Shown here: positions 1 through 8,604 of the stretch, piece after piece | Numbering within the stretch: the stretch's first letter is position 1 | Layout of the letters: the number at the start of each line of letters is the position of its first letter | Source of the DNA: Trichomonas vaginalis G3 | Taxonomy: Eukaryota; Parabasalia; Trichomonadida; Trichomonadidae | NCBI RefSeq assembly: GCF_026262505.1 | Contig: NC_067203.1 | Coordinates: 2,728,001-2,792,000 of the forward strand | Length of the DNA: 64,000 nucleotides | Reading direction: 5' to 3' | Position numbers and translations under genes: made by a program | Notes under the pieces: generated by a model | The model's input: the letters and a program-made list of their open reading frames with translations, nothing else | Database searches by the model: none | What the model was told of the DNA's origin: nothing

Positions 1-1623
1 GAAGATAACGGACCAGTTATTACAGCTGCTGATTTCCTTGAAGAAGAGAGCGAAACGTCAAGTGGTCACGAACTAGATGAAGTTGATGAAAACGGAAACA
101 TCATTGAAAAGCCTGACAAAATTGAAGAAGAATTAGATGATTTCGAAGACAACAAAAACGAGGACGAAGTCAGTGATTCAACAGACACATCATCAGGTGA
201 TGAACTCGAGAACATTTTTGGTAAAACAACATTACAATTTATGCCAAATAATTGTTCTCATTTCAGTGCAAACAGAAGATATATGTCATGGAATCTTTCA
301 TCAGCTGTTTATTTGCGTGTTCAATCAGACAGCGCTGAAGAATTCATTGATGTACATCCAATAGGTGATTCCCAATTCCAAGAGATGCACATGACAAATA
401 TCCATAAATTCACAATGGCTACATGTGATAAATATGGTTTCATGGGTGCTTCTCTTCATACTTTGGAATACAGACCACATAATCCATGGTCACAAGATGC
501 GATCACTTCACTTGATGTTAATAGAGAAGAAATCAGGTTGATAGCTATTGGAAAAGAATGGTTTAGTATCGGTACTGATTCTAATTCTGTTACTATCTTT
601 AAGTCTTCCGGCTTGGAGATGGGAACATTCTCTTATCCACATCAAATCATTACAATGGTCGGCCATGAAAATTTACTTTTAATTGTTCATGGATCAGATT
701 TATTGTATGAATTCATCGATGTTGATGAGAGAAAGACAATAGCAAGTGGTGAAATACCTGGTGATCAACCACTTAAATGGATTGGCTTCTCTGAAGAAGG
801 TTCTCCAATGATTTTAGATGGAAGTTTCGTTGTTCATCTTATGACATCTGATTTCAGTAATTCTTGGGTTCCGATTTCGAATTTGTCAAAATTGTTTGAT
901 GACAATATTGGTTCATTTTGGGTTGTAGGAGCTTCTGAAAAGAAAATCCTTGTTTGTCCACTGAGACATTCAAAGACTCCTCCAACATCACGTGTTCCTC
1001 ACTTGAGAGAAATCGATTTCACTCCTTTGACAATCGGAAATCAATCATCAATGGCTTATCTCCTCGCGAAGATTGATTCTCACACTCCCCAAGTTGACAG
1101 AGAAATGAATGCTGACAAGGAATTGATGAAAATGCTGGCGGAATCATTGAAAGAAGGAAAAGAAGAAATGGCTTATGATTTAATCAACGGAATGGTAACA
1201 ACGAAAGCAAGGAATATCGCTATAGCATATGCAGATCAACTTGGAAAAACAGAATTAGTTGATAGATTAACAGGAGAATCATCAATTAAAGTTCCTAAGA
1301 AGAAATCAAAGAAACAAAGAGAGGAAGATAAAGAAACGAAAGAACATATGAGAAAATTCATCGAAGCATCATTGGATAAAGAAAAGGTTTATGTTAGAAA
1401 AGATTCTAGGATTGTTAAAAACTCTGTTGAAGTACAACAACCTTCTTCTTTCACTCAACAATTGGCATCAATCAAATCAACAACATCCTCAAGGAAATCA
1501 TTAAAGAATTTCTTGAATCCTCCACCAGCTAAAGGTCCTGTGAAGAAGAAAACAAACACAGCCCCTAGAAAGAAAAAAGATACAAAAGTGGAAGATGTCA
1601 AAAAATTGGTTGAAGAAAACTAA
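1..1623 (+). CDS. Ctf4/AND-1 (WDHD1) replisome adaptor, 3' part
   Basis: Host gene, open from the first base of the window, so its 5' end (expected WD40 propeller) lies outside. The visible protein starts with an acidic Glu/Asp-rich linker (about 80 residues). It continues into a region matching the middle SepB/Mcl1 beta-propeller of WDHD1 (NCSHF..., SWNL, a WxGFSExGxP motif, the WVPI segment) and the following helical segment (KELMKMLAESL, then ARNIAIAYADQLGK). The C-terminus is Lys/Ser-rich and I see no HMG box there. Ctf4/AND-1 is a trimeric hub that couples the CMG helicase to polymerase alpha and other replisome partners in the nucleus. The assignment rests on the whole pattern of the middle domain, which I recognise with good confidence. 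Confidence 0.88.
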   Translation, partial: EDNGPVITAADFLEEESETSSGHELDEVDENGNIIEKPDKIEEELDDFEDNKNEDEVSDSTDTSSGDELENIFGKTTLQFMPNNCSHFSANRRYMSWNLSSAVYLRVQSDSAEEFIDVHPIGDSQFQEMHMTNIHKFTMATCDKYGFMGASLHTLEYRPHNPWSQDAITSLDVNREEIRLIAIGKEWFSIGTDSNSVTIFKSSGLEMGTFSYPHQIITMVGHENLLLIVHGSDLLYEFIDVDERKTIASGEIPGDQPLKWIGFSEEGSPMILDGSFVVHLMTSDFSNSWVPISNLSKLFDDNIGSFWVVGASEKKILVCPLRHSKTPPTSRVPHLREIDFTPLTIGNQSSMAYLLAKIDSHTPQVDREMNADKELMKMLAESLKEGKEEMAYDLINGMVTTKARNIAIAYADQLGKTELVDRLTGESSIKVPKKKSKKQREEDKETKEHMRKFIEASLDKEKVYVRKDSRIVKNSVEVQQPSSFTQQLASIKSTTSSRKSLKNFLNPPPAKGPVKKKTNTAPRKKKDTKVEDVKKLVEEN

Positions 1624-2752
1624 TTAGATTATATTATTTTTATTGTTAATTATATATTAATATTTTCTTTGAAAGTAAATACATTTTCATATACATATGA
1701 TTTTAATTAATTCTTCAAAAAAATGATCGGTAAGTCTCAATCCCTGGTATACTTTAATTTCAAATATTTACGACTTTTAGCTGAGAATTGTTTCCAATAA
1801 ACAATCAGGATATAGAAATGAATAATTATGTCAATAAAAGGCGATCATTTAATCATATAATTCGCAATGAATCATTCTCAATATAATTATAGACATAGTT
1901 TTCAGTTTTTCTAATGCATGTATGCGTACCACCTACTATGAAACTCAGATACATGGAATCACCGATATTTATCGAGGAATTTTGCAGAAGTAATTCTACT
2001 CCAAAAAAATATAGATCTTAGTTTTTTCTATATGATTTTTGGAATTGAAATCTGATATAGATATTAGATCCATATATTTAATTAAGAAGATGAATATTAC
2101 CTATAATTTGGCAAAATCTAATTGAGAATATGTATTTGATAAAATATATGTGAACAATATTTACATATTATGTATGACTGAGCCTAAGTGATTTGCCATA
2201 ATGAACTAATAGCTAAACTACTCATATCCGGAGTGGAATTATTTCTTATTTATCAAATTTACATTTTTATCAGAAAGAAAAAGCGAAAAGATATCAGCAT
2301 GCAAGCTGATTGACGATACAAACAGTTTGGTCGGAGAACCCCTTTAAAAAGACTAGGATTTGATTTGATTTGAAATTTAATAATTAAATCTTCACACAAC
2401 TGATGTAAGTCAACATTAAAATTCTTGTCATGTTCATTGAAACCTCAAATGTAATGATTTCCTTCCCGATTACTTGAATAATTTTGTCTGAATATTACTT
2501 TATGGATTAAAATTCTATTTCCTTCGACTTTTCTATTGTTTTTGAATCATTTAATTCATATGAACTTAAATAAAGTTAATAAATTATTTCCGAAATCTTA
2601 GTAGTAGGATATGACGGATTTAGTGACTTTTTTTGTTACATCTATATATAGACGATGCATTAAAATATATTTATTTATAAATCATTTAAAAAATTAACAT
2701 TAATTTTAAAATAATTTATTTTTTTATCTTTTATAAAAGAAGCTATATATAG
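1624..2752. other. AT-rich intergenic spacer
   Basis: About 1.1 kb without a convincing gene. It is very AT-rich with many short stop-filled frames. Two small structures are visible: a 9-bp inverted pair (AAATGATCG near 1721 and CGATCATTT near 1847) and a 6-bp hairpin ATCAGC/GCTGAT near 2296-2313. I could not match either to a known snRNA, RNase P/MRP, SRP or tRNA signature. The T-rich tract just before 2753 probably serves the next gene. Confidence 0.5.
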
Positions 2753-3343
2753 ATGATGTCAGATATTCCGCGATTAATTAAACATTGTTTAAATCCTGAA
2801 TGGGTTAAACTTCAATTTAAAAATGAAGATTGTGAATTATTAAATGAATATGAAAGCCAAAATAAGCTAATGAGGTATAAATATAATGATAAAGAATATT
2901 TAATTTCATGGAATCAATGGAGTCATAATCAAAGACCTCATAAACGAGAAGAAGAAATTGAAAATAATGAAATGGAAATCATTGATGACATTAAAGAGGA
3001 TGGAATTCCTAAATTTTGTAGAAAAACCTTTAGAACTAAGTTAGGAGCATATAAACGTAGAGTATTAAATCCTGAATATCTTAAACATCAATTTAAAAAG
3101 GAAGACTGTGAATTATTAAACGCTAATGAATATGAAAATGCTAAATCAAAACTGAGATATAAATATATTGGAAGTGATGAAAGGTGTAAAGATAAAGATA
3201 AAGTTTATTCAGTTTCATATAATAACTGGCACACGTTAGGGATAAGAAAACATTTAGGAGATTATGGGAAATGTTCTGAATTCTTTAAATCTAGTATATA
3301 CGAGAGAGTAAAAGAAATTAGAAATAATTATTTTCATGAATAA
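2753..3343 (+). CDS. Two-repeat Lys/Asn-rich protein, unrecognised
   Basis: A 196-residue protein that I do not recognise by name. It has two copies of a roughly 50-residue unit (about residues 14-57 and 105-157). Each follows the pattern NPE-x-hydrophobic-K-x-QFK-x-EDCELL, then an RYKY strand, then a Y-x-x-S-x-x-x-W end. The pattern recalls repeats found in large-DNA-virus and selfish-element proteins, but the link is only an inference. The T-rich leader (TTTATTTTTTTATCTTTTAT) resembles the Maverick gene leaders seen further right, so it may be an outermost cargo gene of the outer Maverick and not a host gene. It lies about 30 bp before the recognisable terminal sequence of that element. The start could be either of two adjacent ATG codons. 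Confidence 0.6.
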   Translation: MMSDIPRLIKHCLNPEWVKLQFKNEDCELLNEYESQNKLMRYKYNDKEYLISWNQWSHNQRPHKREEEIENNEMEIIDDIKEDGIPKFCRKTFRTKLGAYKRRVLNPEYLKHQFKKEDCELLNANEYENAKSKLRYKYIGSDERCKDKDKVYSVSYNNWHTLGIRKHLGDYGKCSEFFKSSIYERVKEIRNNYFHE

Positions 3344-3401
3344 AAAATAAACTTTAAAAATTCATGTCTTATATTTTTGAATAATTTATTTTTTTAATTC
3401 G

Positions 3402-3407
3402 TAAGAA
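3402..3407. repeat. Left target-site duplication TAAGAA
   Basis: TAAGAA lies immediately outside the A-run at the left end of the inner Maverick. The same six bases occur immediately outside the T-run at its right end (28798-28803). A 6-bp duplication is what Maverick integrases are known to make. Confidence 0.75.
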
Positions 3408-3430
3408 AAAAAAAAAAAAAAAAAGGTAGT

Positions 3431-3463
3431 GGGGCCTCCAGGCACTTCGTGCCCTCTAGCCCC
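3431..3463. repeat. Terminal GC hairpin, left end of inner Maverick
   Basis: A two-level hairpin with outer arms GGGGC/GCCCC and inner arms GGCAC/GTGCC around a TTC loop. It sits 7 bases inside the A-run. Related copies lie at 3513-3546, 28747-28779 and 33380-33412, all at lineage-1 ends. Confidence 0.75.
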
Positions 3464-3512
3464 GAAGATGTTTAGTATAATTGAAGTATAAAATGAGTTT
3501 TTTTTGGGTGAA

Positions 3513-3546
3513 GGGGGCTTCCCAGGCACTTCGTGCCTTCTAGCCC
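3513..3546. repeat. Second copy of the terminal GC hairpin
   Basis: A second copy of the same two-level hairpin about 80 bp inside the first, with the same GGCAC-TTC-GTGCC core. Only the left end of the inner Maverick carries two copies. The partial copy at 33442 has one. Confidence 0.65.
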
Positions 3547-3552
3547 TAAAAA

Positions 3553-3750
3553 TTTTTGAAAGTCGTTGTCGTTGACTTTTCGGTAGAGGACTCAAAATAG
3601 TATAACTATGTCCGGACAAGTAAGGGTCTATCGTCGCTACAGTAAAGTTACGGGCGTTCCAAGGAAGTATACTTTGAGAGACTCTTTAGAAACTTTAGAA
3701 TGAGATAGGACGGTTATTTTACAAAACTGACAAGACTTGACCGAGTAGTT
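3553..3750. repeat. Subterminal inverted repeat, left arm
   Basis: About 200 bp that match the reverse complement of 27018-27221. Shared landmarks are AAAGTCGTTGTCG-like sequence, CTCAAAATAGTATAACT, ACAAGTAAGGGTCTATCGTC, GAATGAGATAGGACGGTTAT and GACCGAGTAGTTTT. At the left it is about 150 bp from the terminus. At the right it is about 1.6 kb from the terminus, with the 410-residue gene outside it. The arms are therefore asymmetric. A 29-base stretch in this arm is replaced by sequence from the methyltransferase gene (see findings). Confidence 0.7.
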
Positions 3751-3811
3751 TTCATGTTTTGTCAGTTTTCTGTCACTTTTCAGGTAAAAACATTTTTATT
3801 ATATATATAAA

Positions 3812-4630
3812 ATGAATTTTACAAAACCACCGTTACCCTTCTTTGGAAATAAGAGTAGATGTAAAGATATTCTATTGAGAGAACTTAAGAAACTATCGAA
3901 TGGTCTAACATTTGTAGATTTGTTCGGTGGAAGTTTCTATATATCCCATCTGTGCCATACCGTATTCCCAGACTCAAAGATTATATGCAATGACTTCGAC
4001 AACTATATGAACCGTCTCAAACATATACCAGACACTAACAAAATATTGAAAGAGTTAAAAGAAAAGATACCTATAGGTAAGATGGAACGTATACCATTAG
4101 ATAAGAAAAATATTGTCAGAGAGGTTTTGAAAAAAGTAGAATATATAGACTGGGATAGTATATCTGCTAGACTATTATATAGTGGTTCTATAAGAGTTCA
4201 TGACATTGAAACACTTATGTCAAACGTTTTATATCTTAACTATACAAAGGTTTTCAAAGAGGACATAGAAAAATATATTGAGGGTATAGAGTTTGTGAGA
4301 TGTCATTGGACAGAGTTGTATGAAAAATATAAAGACAAGGAAAATGTTTTCTTTATAGTGGACCCGCCGTTCTATAACACATGGGATTTTCAATACCAAG
4401 TAGACTGGACTTTGAGAGACTCTTTAGAAACTTTAGACGTTTTACATAACCATCCATGCTTTTACTTTACATCCGATAAAAGTGGTTTGGAAACCGTTAT
4501 GAGATGGTTAGAGGACATACATGACTATGAGTTTAGATATGACAAGATAGAATATGAGAGAGGTCCTATAAACCGGAAAAAGTGTCACAACAAAGAAATT
4601 TTATTGGTAGGTAAATGTGGTTTGAAATAG
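3812..4630 (+). CDS. Dam-like DNA N6-adenine methyltransferase
   Basis: A 272-residue D12-class adenine methyltransferase. Visible landmarks are the N-terminal PFFGNKSR segment, the SAM-binding loop FVDLFGGS (about residue 35) and the catalytic DPPF motif (about residue 189, IVDPPFYNTW). The protein would transfer methyl groups from SAM to adenine N6 in DNA. Adenine methylation by Maverick-borne bacterial-type enzymes is established for T. vaginalis. The gene follows an AT-rich ATATATATAAA leader and overlaps the next small gene by a few codons. It looks whole. A second, broken copy lies at 32497-33317. Confidence 0.85.
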   Translation: MNFTKPPLPFFGNKSRCKDILLRELKKLSNGLTFVDLFGGSFYISHLCHTVFPDSKIICNDFDNYMNRLKHIPDTNKILKELKEKIPIGKMERIPLDKKNIVREVLKKVEYIDWDSISARLLYSGSIRVHDIETLMSNVLYLNYTKVFKEDIEKYIEGIEFVRCHWTELYEKYKDKENVFFIVDPPFYNTWDFQYQVDWTLRDSLETLDVLHNHPCFYFTSDKSGLETVMRWLEDIHDYEFRYDKIEYERGPINRKKCHNKEILLVGKCGLK

Positions 4631-4746
4631 GACTACTTGTTTTAGGTTTTTTCCATTGTGTCATCTATTTCTTTGACGTGGCAGAAAAGTACAGAGAATA
4701 TGAAGATGAACCAATGCCTGCAAATGTTCAGTATATGTACTCGTAA
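4615..4746 (+). CDS. Small single-pass membrane protein (43 aa)
   Basis: A short gene overlapping the last five codons of the methyltransferase in another frame. It starts MWFEIGLLVLGFFHCVIYFF, a clear hydrophobic membrane segment, followed by an acidic hydrophilic tail. It is supported by conservation: the partial Maverick copy keeps the same frame at 32381-32512 with only a handful of residue changes. Function unknown. A small membrane protein from a virus-like element could act at host membranes during entry or exit, but that is inference. Confidence 0.6.
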   Translation: MWFEIGLLVLGFFHCVIYFFDVAEKYREYEDEPMPANVQYMYS

Positions 4747-4769
4747 GAGATATTTTTATCTAATATTAA

Positions 4770-5132
4770 ATGGACGCACAGAACTTAGCGAATGCACAGC
4801 AACCTGGACAACCAAACCCAGAGAATATTCCAAATGAAGTTAGAATACAAACTGTAATGGCAAACTATGGTCAAGTGCCAACAGATGTACAAATGCAAAC
4901 TGCCATGTCAAATGACGCTGCGTTAGGTTTGCCACCATGGTATGCAAATATGAGATGGAAAGAGTTTTATACAAACCCTGAAGTGGGATATAAACAACTC
5001 TATGCAGATGACGCGAACACAGGAGTTGACCCAGAGTATGTTTTCTACCAGAGGAGAAATAGAATGTATGAGCTCCAGTTAAAGAATGCTATGGAACTCA
5101 ACAGGAAACGTAAGAGACTAGGCGGACATTAG
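4770..5132 (+). CDS. Maverick capsid-module protein, 120 aa, unknown
   Basis: An Asn/Gln/Pro-rich N-terminus (MDAQNLANAQQ) is followed by a Trp/Tyr-rich middle (LPPWYANMRWKEFYTNPE) and a basic C-terminus (RKRKRLGGH). The same gene in the partial copy (31995-32357) differs at only two or three positions, so it was under constraint until recently. It sits between the methyltransferase and penton-like genes. I do not recognise the family. Its size and basic tail would fit a minor virion protein. Confidence 0.6.
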   Translation: MDAQNLANAQQPGQPNPENIPNEVRIQTVMANYGQVPTDVQMQTAMSNDAALGLPPWYANMRWKEFYTNPEVGYKQLYADDANTGVDPEYVFYQRRNRMYELQLKNAMELNRKRKRLGGH

Positions 5133-5149
5133 ATTTTTACATATAGTAA

Positions 5150-5392
5150 AATGGGTTTCTTCAGTAGTATTGGAAACTTCTTCAGAAGAGTTGGAAGAGG
5201 TATATGGAATGGAATAAAATCTGTCGGAAGAGGAATTTGGAACGTGTCAAAAATATTGGTAAAAGAGTAGGTCAGTTTGTTGGTATTATACCTAAAGACC
5301 CTGAACCAGAAGAACAAGCTCCTGTTATACAACAGCCTGAACCTGCACCACAGTCTAGTTGGCAACCAAATCCAACACCTCAACCGTATTAA
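5150..5392 (+). pseudogene. Minor capsid-like amphipathic peptide gene, broken
   Basis: The gene starts MGFFSSIGNFF, continues with Gly/Arg/Trp-rich amphipathic repeats and ends in a Pro/Gln-rich tail. An 80-residue version that looks whole is at 31734-31976. The short Gly/Phe-rich amphipathic start is shared with other small genes here (8605, 52184, 52657 reverse) and recalls membrane-active minor capsid proteins of adenovirus-like viruses. Broken, about one break. Confidence 0.55.
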
Positions 5393-5396
5393 AAAA

Positions 5397-6245
5397 TTAT
5401 ATTTTTACCGTTCGATAGTAGTTGTATATGAAACTAAGTTCTAAGTAAAACGCATGGTATAATGGAATTATTCTCTTTCTTCCATCTGTAGTAAACCATA
5501 CTTGAAAGTCTGAAATACTTCCACTTGGTGGTTCATATAGCTTTGTAGGTTTTTCGTAAAAGTCATTTGCCAAGCATAAAAAAGAGTTTTGTGCACCAGA
5601 AAATGAAGCATGAACTATAATAGCATCTGAGTCGAAAACATTTTCATATGTTCCATTAGGGTTTTCGACTTCATAAAAGTCCGGGTGTACTGGATATTCT
5701 GCAGGCTGATTTAACATCCTCAAAAATCTATACCATGCCAAGTTGTTATATTTTGTAGAAATATAAACGTTTTCTCCAAGGTCTTCTATTCTGTTGATTT
5801 TAACAGTTGCATTTTTCCTGTCATAAACAATATCGAGATGGTACTCTCCTTCGTCAATGTTGTACTGTTTTGCATATTCGAGATAGATATCGTTTATTTT
5901 TTCTTGAAAAGCTTGAAGAGTTGTTTCTAAGTTTACAAGCAAACTAACTTGTAAAAGTTTTCCCTGTTCAAATTTCTCATACGTACGTTTTTCTTTGTTA
6001 TAGTATCGAACTACAAAACCGACCGTAAATGGGAAACCATGTATGGCTTCTGAAATGAACTTCATTCTACGAAAGCCAATAGCTTTTGTGACGGATGGGT
6101 CTCTTAGCCATCTTAACGGGTAGTCAAAACGATAGCCTTCATGCTTTACGGTCTCTGTCTCAAACTTTTGACCGACATTCGTAAAAAGTTCATCTAATGG
6201 TTTAGTTGTAGCAACTCTAGAAGTTTCCTTTTCTATTGGAAGCAT
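5397..6245 (-). CDS. Penton-like capsid-module protein, 282 aa
   Basis: A 282-residue protein with a conserved N-terminal YRFDYPLRWLRDP segment and a C-terminal FQVWFTTDGRKRIIPLY segment. Related proteins occur at 12757-13617 (same element), 30883-31731 (partial copy, only 11 residue differences) and 58867-59540 (lineage 3, sharing the YPRHW-x-x-YVGG region). The conserved position next to spike and ATPase genes suggests a virion vertex or minor capsid role; penton base is my best guess by analogy with Polintons. It is convergent with the upstream block, ending 4 bp after it. It looks whole. Confidence 0.55.
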   Translation of the reverse strand: MLPIEKETSRVATTKPLDELFTNVGQKFETETVKHEGYRFDYPLRWLRDPSVTKAIGFRRMKFISEAIHGFPFTVGFVVRYYNKEKRTYEKFEQGKLLQVSLLVNLETTLQAFQEKINDIYLEYAKQYNIDEGEYHLDIVYDRKNATVKINRIEDLGENVYISTKYNNLAWYRFLRMLNQPAEYPVHPDFYEVENPNGTYENVFDSDAIIVHASFSGAQNSFLCLANDFYEKPTKLYEPPSGSISDFQVWFTTDGRKRIIPLYHAFYLELSFIYNYYRTVKI

Positions 6246-6263
6246 ATTTTATCTAGAATAAAA

Positions 6264-7631
6264 ATGTCAAATGAAACAGCGTCTATGAGAGAAATACAAC
6301 ACAACCGACAACTCATTATACAAGCTCTAAATAAGAACACAACAAACTTTTCAAACTATTCTAAGATATCTGAGTCATTGAAAGAAGGAAGCTTAAAACT
6401 GACATTAAACCCAATGACAGATGAGTTTCTGTTTCAAGACAACAAGAACCATACTGTTTGTATAAATCCAACAAAAGGAACCTTAAACGAGAAACCTATA
6501 AAAGAACTTCTTTTGAAAGCAGATGTTGACAACAAAGCTGACAAAGAGTATGTCATTGAAAAAGTTCAAGAAGAACATGACAGAGCAGATGCAACATATG
6601 CAACGAAAGAGGATGTTGAAAAGAAAGCAGATAAAACATATGTTGACGATGAGTTAGCATGTGTGGCTAGTGCGTTAGTGAAGAAGGCAGAAGTAGTATA
6701 TGTGGATGAAAAAGACAATGAAATTAAAGAAAGGGTTGAATGGTATAATGAACGGACATCAAAGATTTTAAAAGCTAAAGCCGATACAGGATGGGTTTCA
6801 GGATGTTTAGACCTTAAAGCCGACAAGAACCATACACATACCATTGCAAATATTACAAACTTACAAGAAACCTTAAACAGGAAAAGTGCCGTTGGACATA
6901 CACATACCATTGCAAATATTACAAACTTACAAGAAACCTTAAACAGGAAAAGTGACGTTGGACATACACATACAAGTTTTACAACTTTTACAGCAGACGA
7001 CATAGTATTGAACTTTGACCTTGGTTCAAGTGCACCTTCAGAGAATCCGAGTACAAGCGTAAAAGATACTCTTAACAATTTAGTTAACAGTTGCAGGAAT
7101 ATCGAAGAGCATGCCAGAAACTTTGAAGCATATGAACTACCAACAATGTTAGATAAGAAAGCAGACAAAACAGAGCTTCAAACATTAAAGACAGAAATAC
7201 TTCAAACCATTTACCCGGTTGGTTCTATTTATACGTCAATGAACTCTACCAGACCAGAAGTAGTACTTGGTTTTGGAACTTGGACTCAAATAGTCGACAG
7301 GTTTTTGTATTGTGCAAACTCTTCAAAGGAAACAGGTGGAAGTAAAACGATTTCAGGTGAAAATTTACCTGCACACAGTCACTACATAGATTTAAGTACA
7401 TCTCAAGCAGGTTGGCATAAGCATAGATATTGGGATTGGTCAGCAATGACAAAAGGTAAAGGATATGATGTTAAAGACAACGTTAAGTTTGCTATAGATT
7501 GTTACTGGAGTAACACTGAGGGAGGAGGAAACCATATACATCGCGTTTCAGGGTATACGCAAACAACGGGACAAAGTAAAGACTACATGCCACCTTACAT
7601 GACAGTTTACGCATGGTATAGAAATGCTTAG
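6264..7631 (+). CDS. Phage-like spike/tail-fibre protein
   Basis: A 455-residue protein. An N-terminal head is followed by coiled, repeated KADK-x-YVD segments, then two 22-residue direct repeats (NHTHTIANITNLQETLNRKS, DNA period 66 bp at about 6829-6960). The C-terminal collar-like domain has YPVGSIYTSMNST, FGTWTQI and a PPYMTVYAWYR end. These are typical of phage tail fibres and some giant-virus proteins. It likely forms a trimeric receptor-binding spike. It is divergent from the penton-like gene, with an 18-bp gap between starts. The same family recurs at 29842-30864, 44466-46713 and 63701. It looks whole. Confidence 0.75.
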   Translation: MSNETASMREIQHNRQLIIQALNKNTTNFSNYSKISESLKEGSLKLTLNPMTDEFLFQDNKNHTVCINPTKGTLNEKPIKELLLKADVDNKADKEYVIEKVQEEHDRADATYATKEDVEKKADKTYVDDELACVASALVKKAEVVYVDEKDNEIKERVEWYNERTSKILKAKADTGWVSGCLDLKADKNHTHTIANITNLQETLNRKSAVGHTHTIANITNLQETLNRKSDVGHTHTSFTTFTADDIVLNFDLGSSAPSENPSTSVKDTLNNLVNSCRNIEEHARNFEAYELPTMLDKKADKTELQTLKTEILQTIYPVGSIYTSMNSTRPEVVLGFGTWTQIVDRFLYCANSSKETGGSKTISGENLPAHSHYIDLSTSQAGWHKHRYWDWSAMTKGKGYDVKDNVKFAIDCYWSNTEGGGNHIHRVSGYTQTTGQSKDYMPPYMTVYAWYRNA

Positions 7632-8585
7632 TCGTCATGTTCCACTTCTTTAGCATATTCGTCTGGAGTTGTCTTATATTTGTTAGGAACTGTCTTTGAA
7701 AGTATACCACCTTGAACTTTGACAAGTTTGAAACGAGGTCTGACAATAGTCGTTTTATCTTCTGCTTGCAGTCTGTACATTTTGCCATGTTTGCCTAAAA
7801 CTTCATAATATTCTCTTGTATACTTTCTTCTATTTTTACGAACACGAATGTGAGTACCTGTCGGGTACTTGTTGTTGTCATAGTCAATAGTATTTTCATA
7901 TGGGTCGCGTTTAGGTATTTCTATTTTTACTTTGTCACCTTTCTGAAGTTTGAAGCCCGGCATTCTTTCTTGTTTGTCTCTTTTGACTAAATTATTAAAT
8001 ATATAGTCTTTCTCTAAGTCAGGGTTGTTTTTCATTTCTTCGGGGGAATGGTTTCCCAAACCTTTTTGTTTACGGCTATTGTAAATATTTAAAACTTGTC
8101 TCATCTTTGCCATGGAGAAGTGTCTATATTTGTCGTCATATGACATTTCATTTGCTTCACCACCTTGTGGTTGGTTTAAGTCTCTTAACATTTTTATACA
8201 ACCGTCAATGACACCAAGAGCAGAATGGTTTTGGTCGACAATGAAATATGGTTTACATTTTTTGAACGCAGATAGTTTTTAATATCGTCTGATTTGAAAG
8301 AACTTTCACAGTCAGATGTCAGTTTTTGTTGGATGGTATTTGTCAACGAATATTGTCAAAGCAGTTTTCACATCTAAAATATTTTTGGACTGTAATGGTA
8401 TGGCTTCACAGTATCTTGTGTTTTGACCGACAAATATTAGCCAGTATGGTGGTCCATCTTCTCTATACCTCGGAATGTTTTCCAAGATATCCATAAACCA
8501 AGCATTGGTGTTGAACTAAAGATTTTACCATGAGTGCTTTCTTTTGTCGCTTTAGAAACATAGGGGTCCTTGTTTGGATTCGTCA
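7628..8585 (-). pseudogene. Maverick retroviral-type integrase, broken
   Basis: A gene on the reverse strand beginning MTNPNKDPYVSK. Recognisable parts are the integrase core strand (YWLIFVGQNTRYCEAIPLQ) and the downstream core. These are followed by a chromo/SH3-like C-terminal segment (FKLQKGDKVKIEIPKRDPY, RKYTREYYEV). The enzyme class inserts Maverick DNA and makes 5-6 bp duplications. The 3' end overlaps the spike gene by 4 bp. Broken, about three or four breaks. Confidence 0.7.
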
Positions 8586-8604
8586 TTTTTTTAACCCATA
8601 AGAA

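Noticed and set aside
2280-2350. Possible structured RNA gene in the left spacer
   Set aside because: There is only a 6-bp hairpin and a few GC-richer bases; no snRNA, RNase P/MRP, SRP or tRNA signature and no clear terminator.
3386-3619. A 77-residue reading frame on the reverse strand over the terminal hairpins
   Set aside because: It simply reads through two copies of the GC hairpin and the A-run; low-complexity translation, no independent support.
6566-7168. A 200-residue reverse frame inside the spike gene
   Set aside because: Shadow of the repeated HTHTIANITNLQ coding region; the spike frame is supported by domains and relatives.
6264-7631. Phage or bacterial contamination because of the tail-fibre gene
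   Set aside because: Its neighbours are Maverick integrase, polymerase and ATPase genes, the DNA composition is uniform and the flanks are host genes such as CFAP20.
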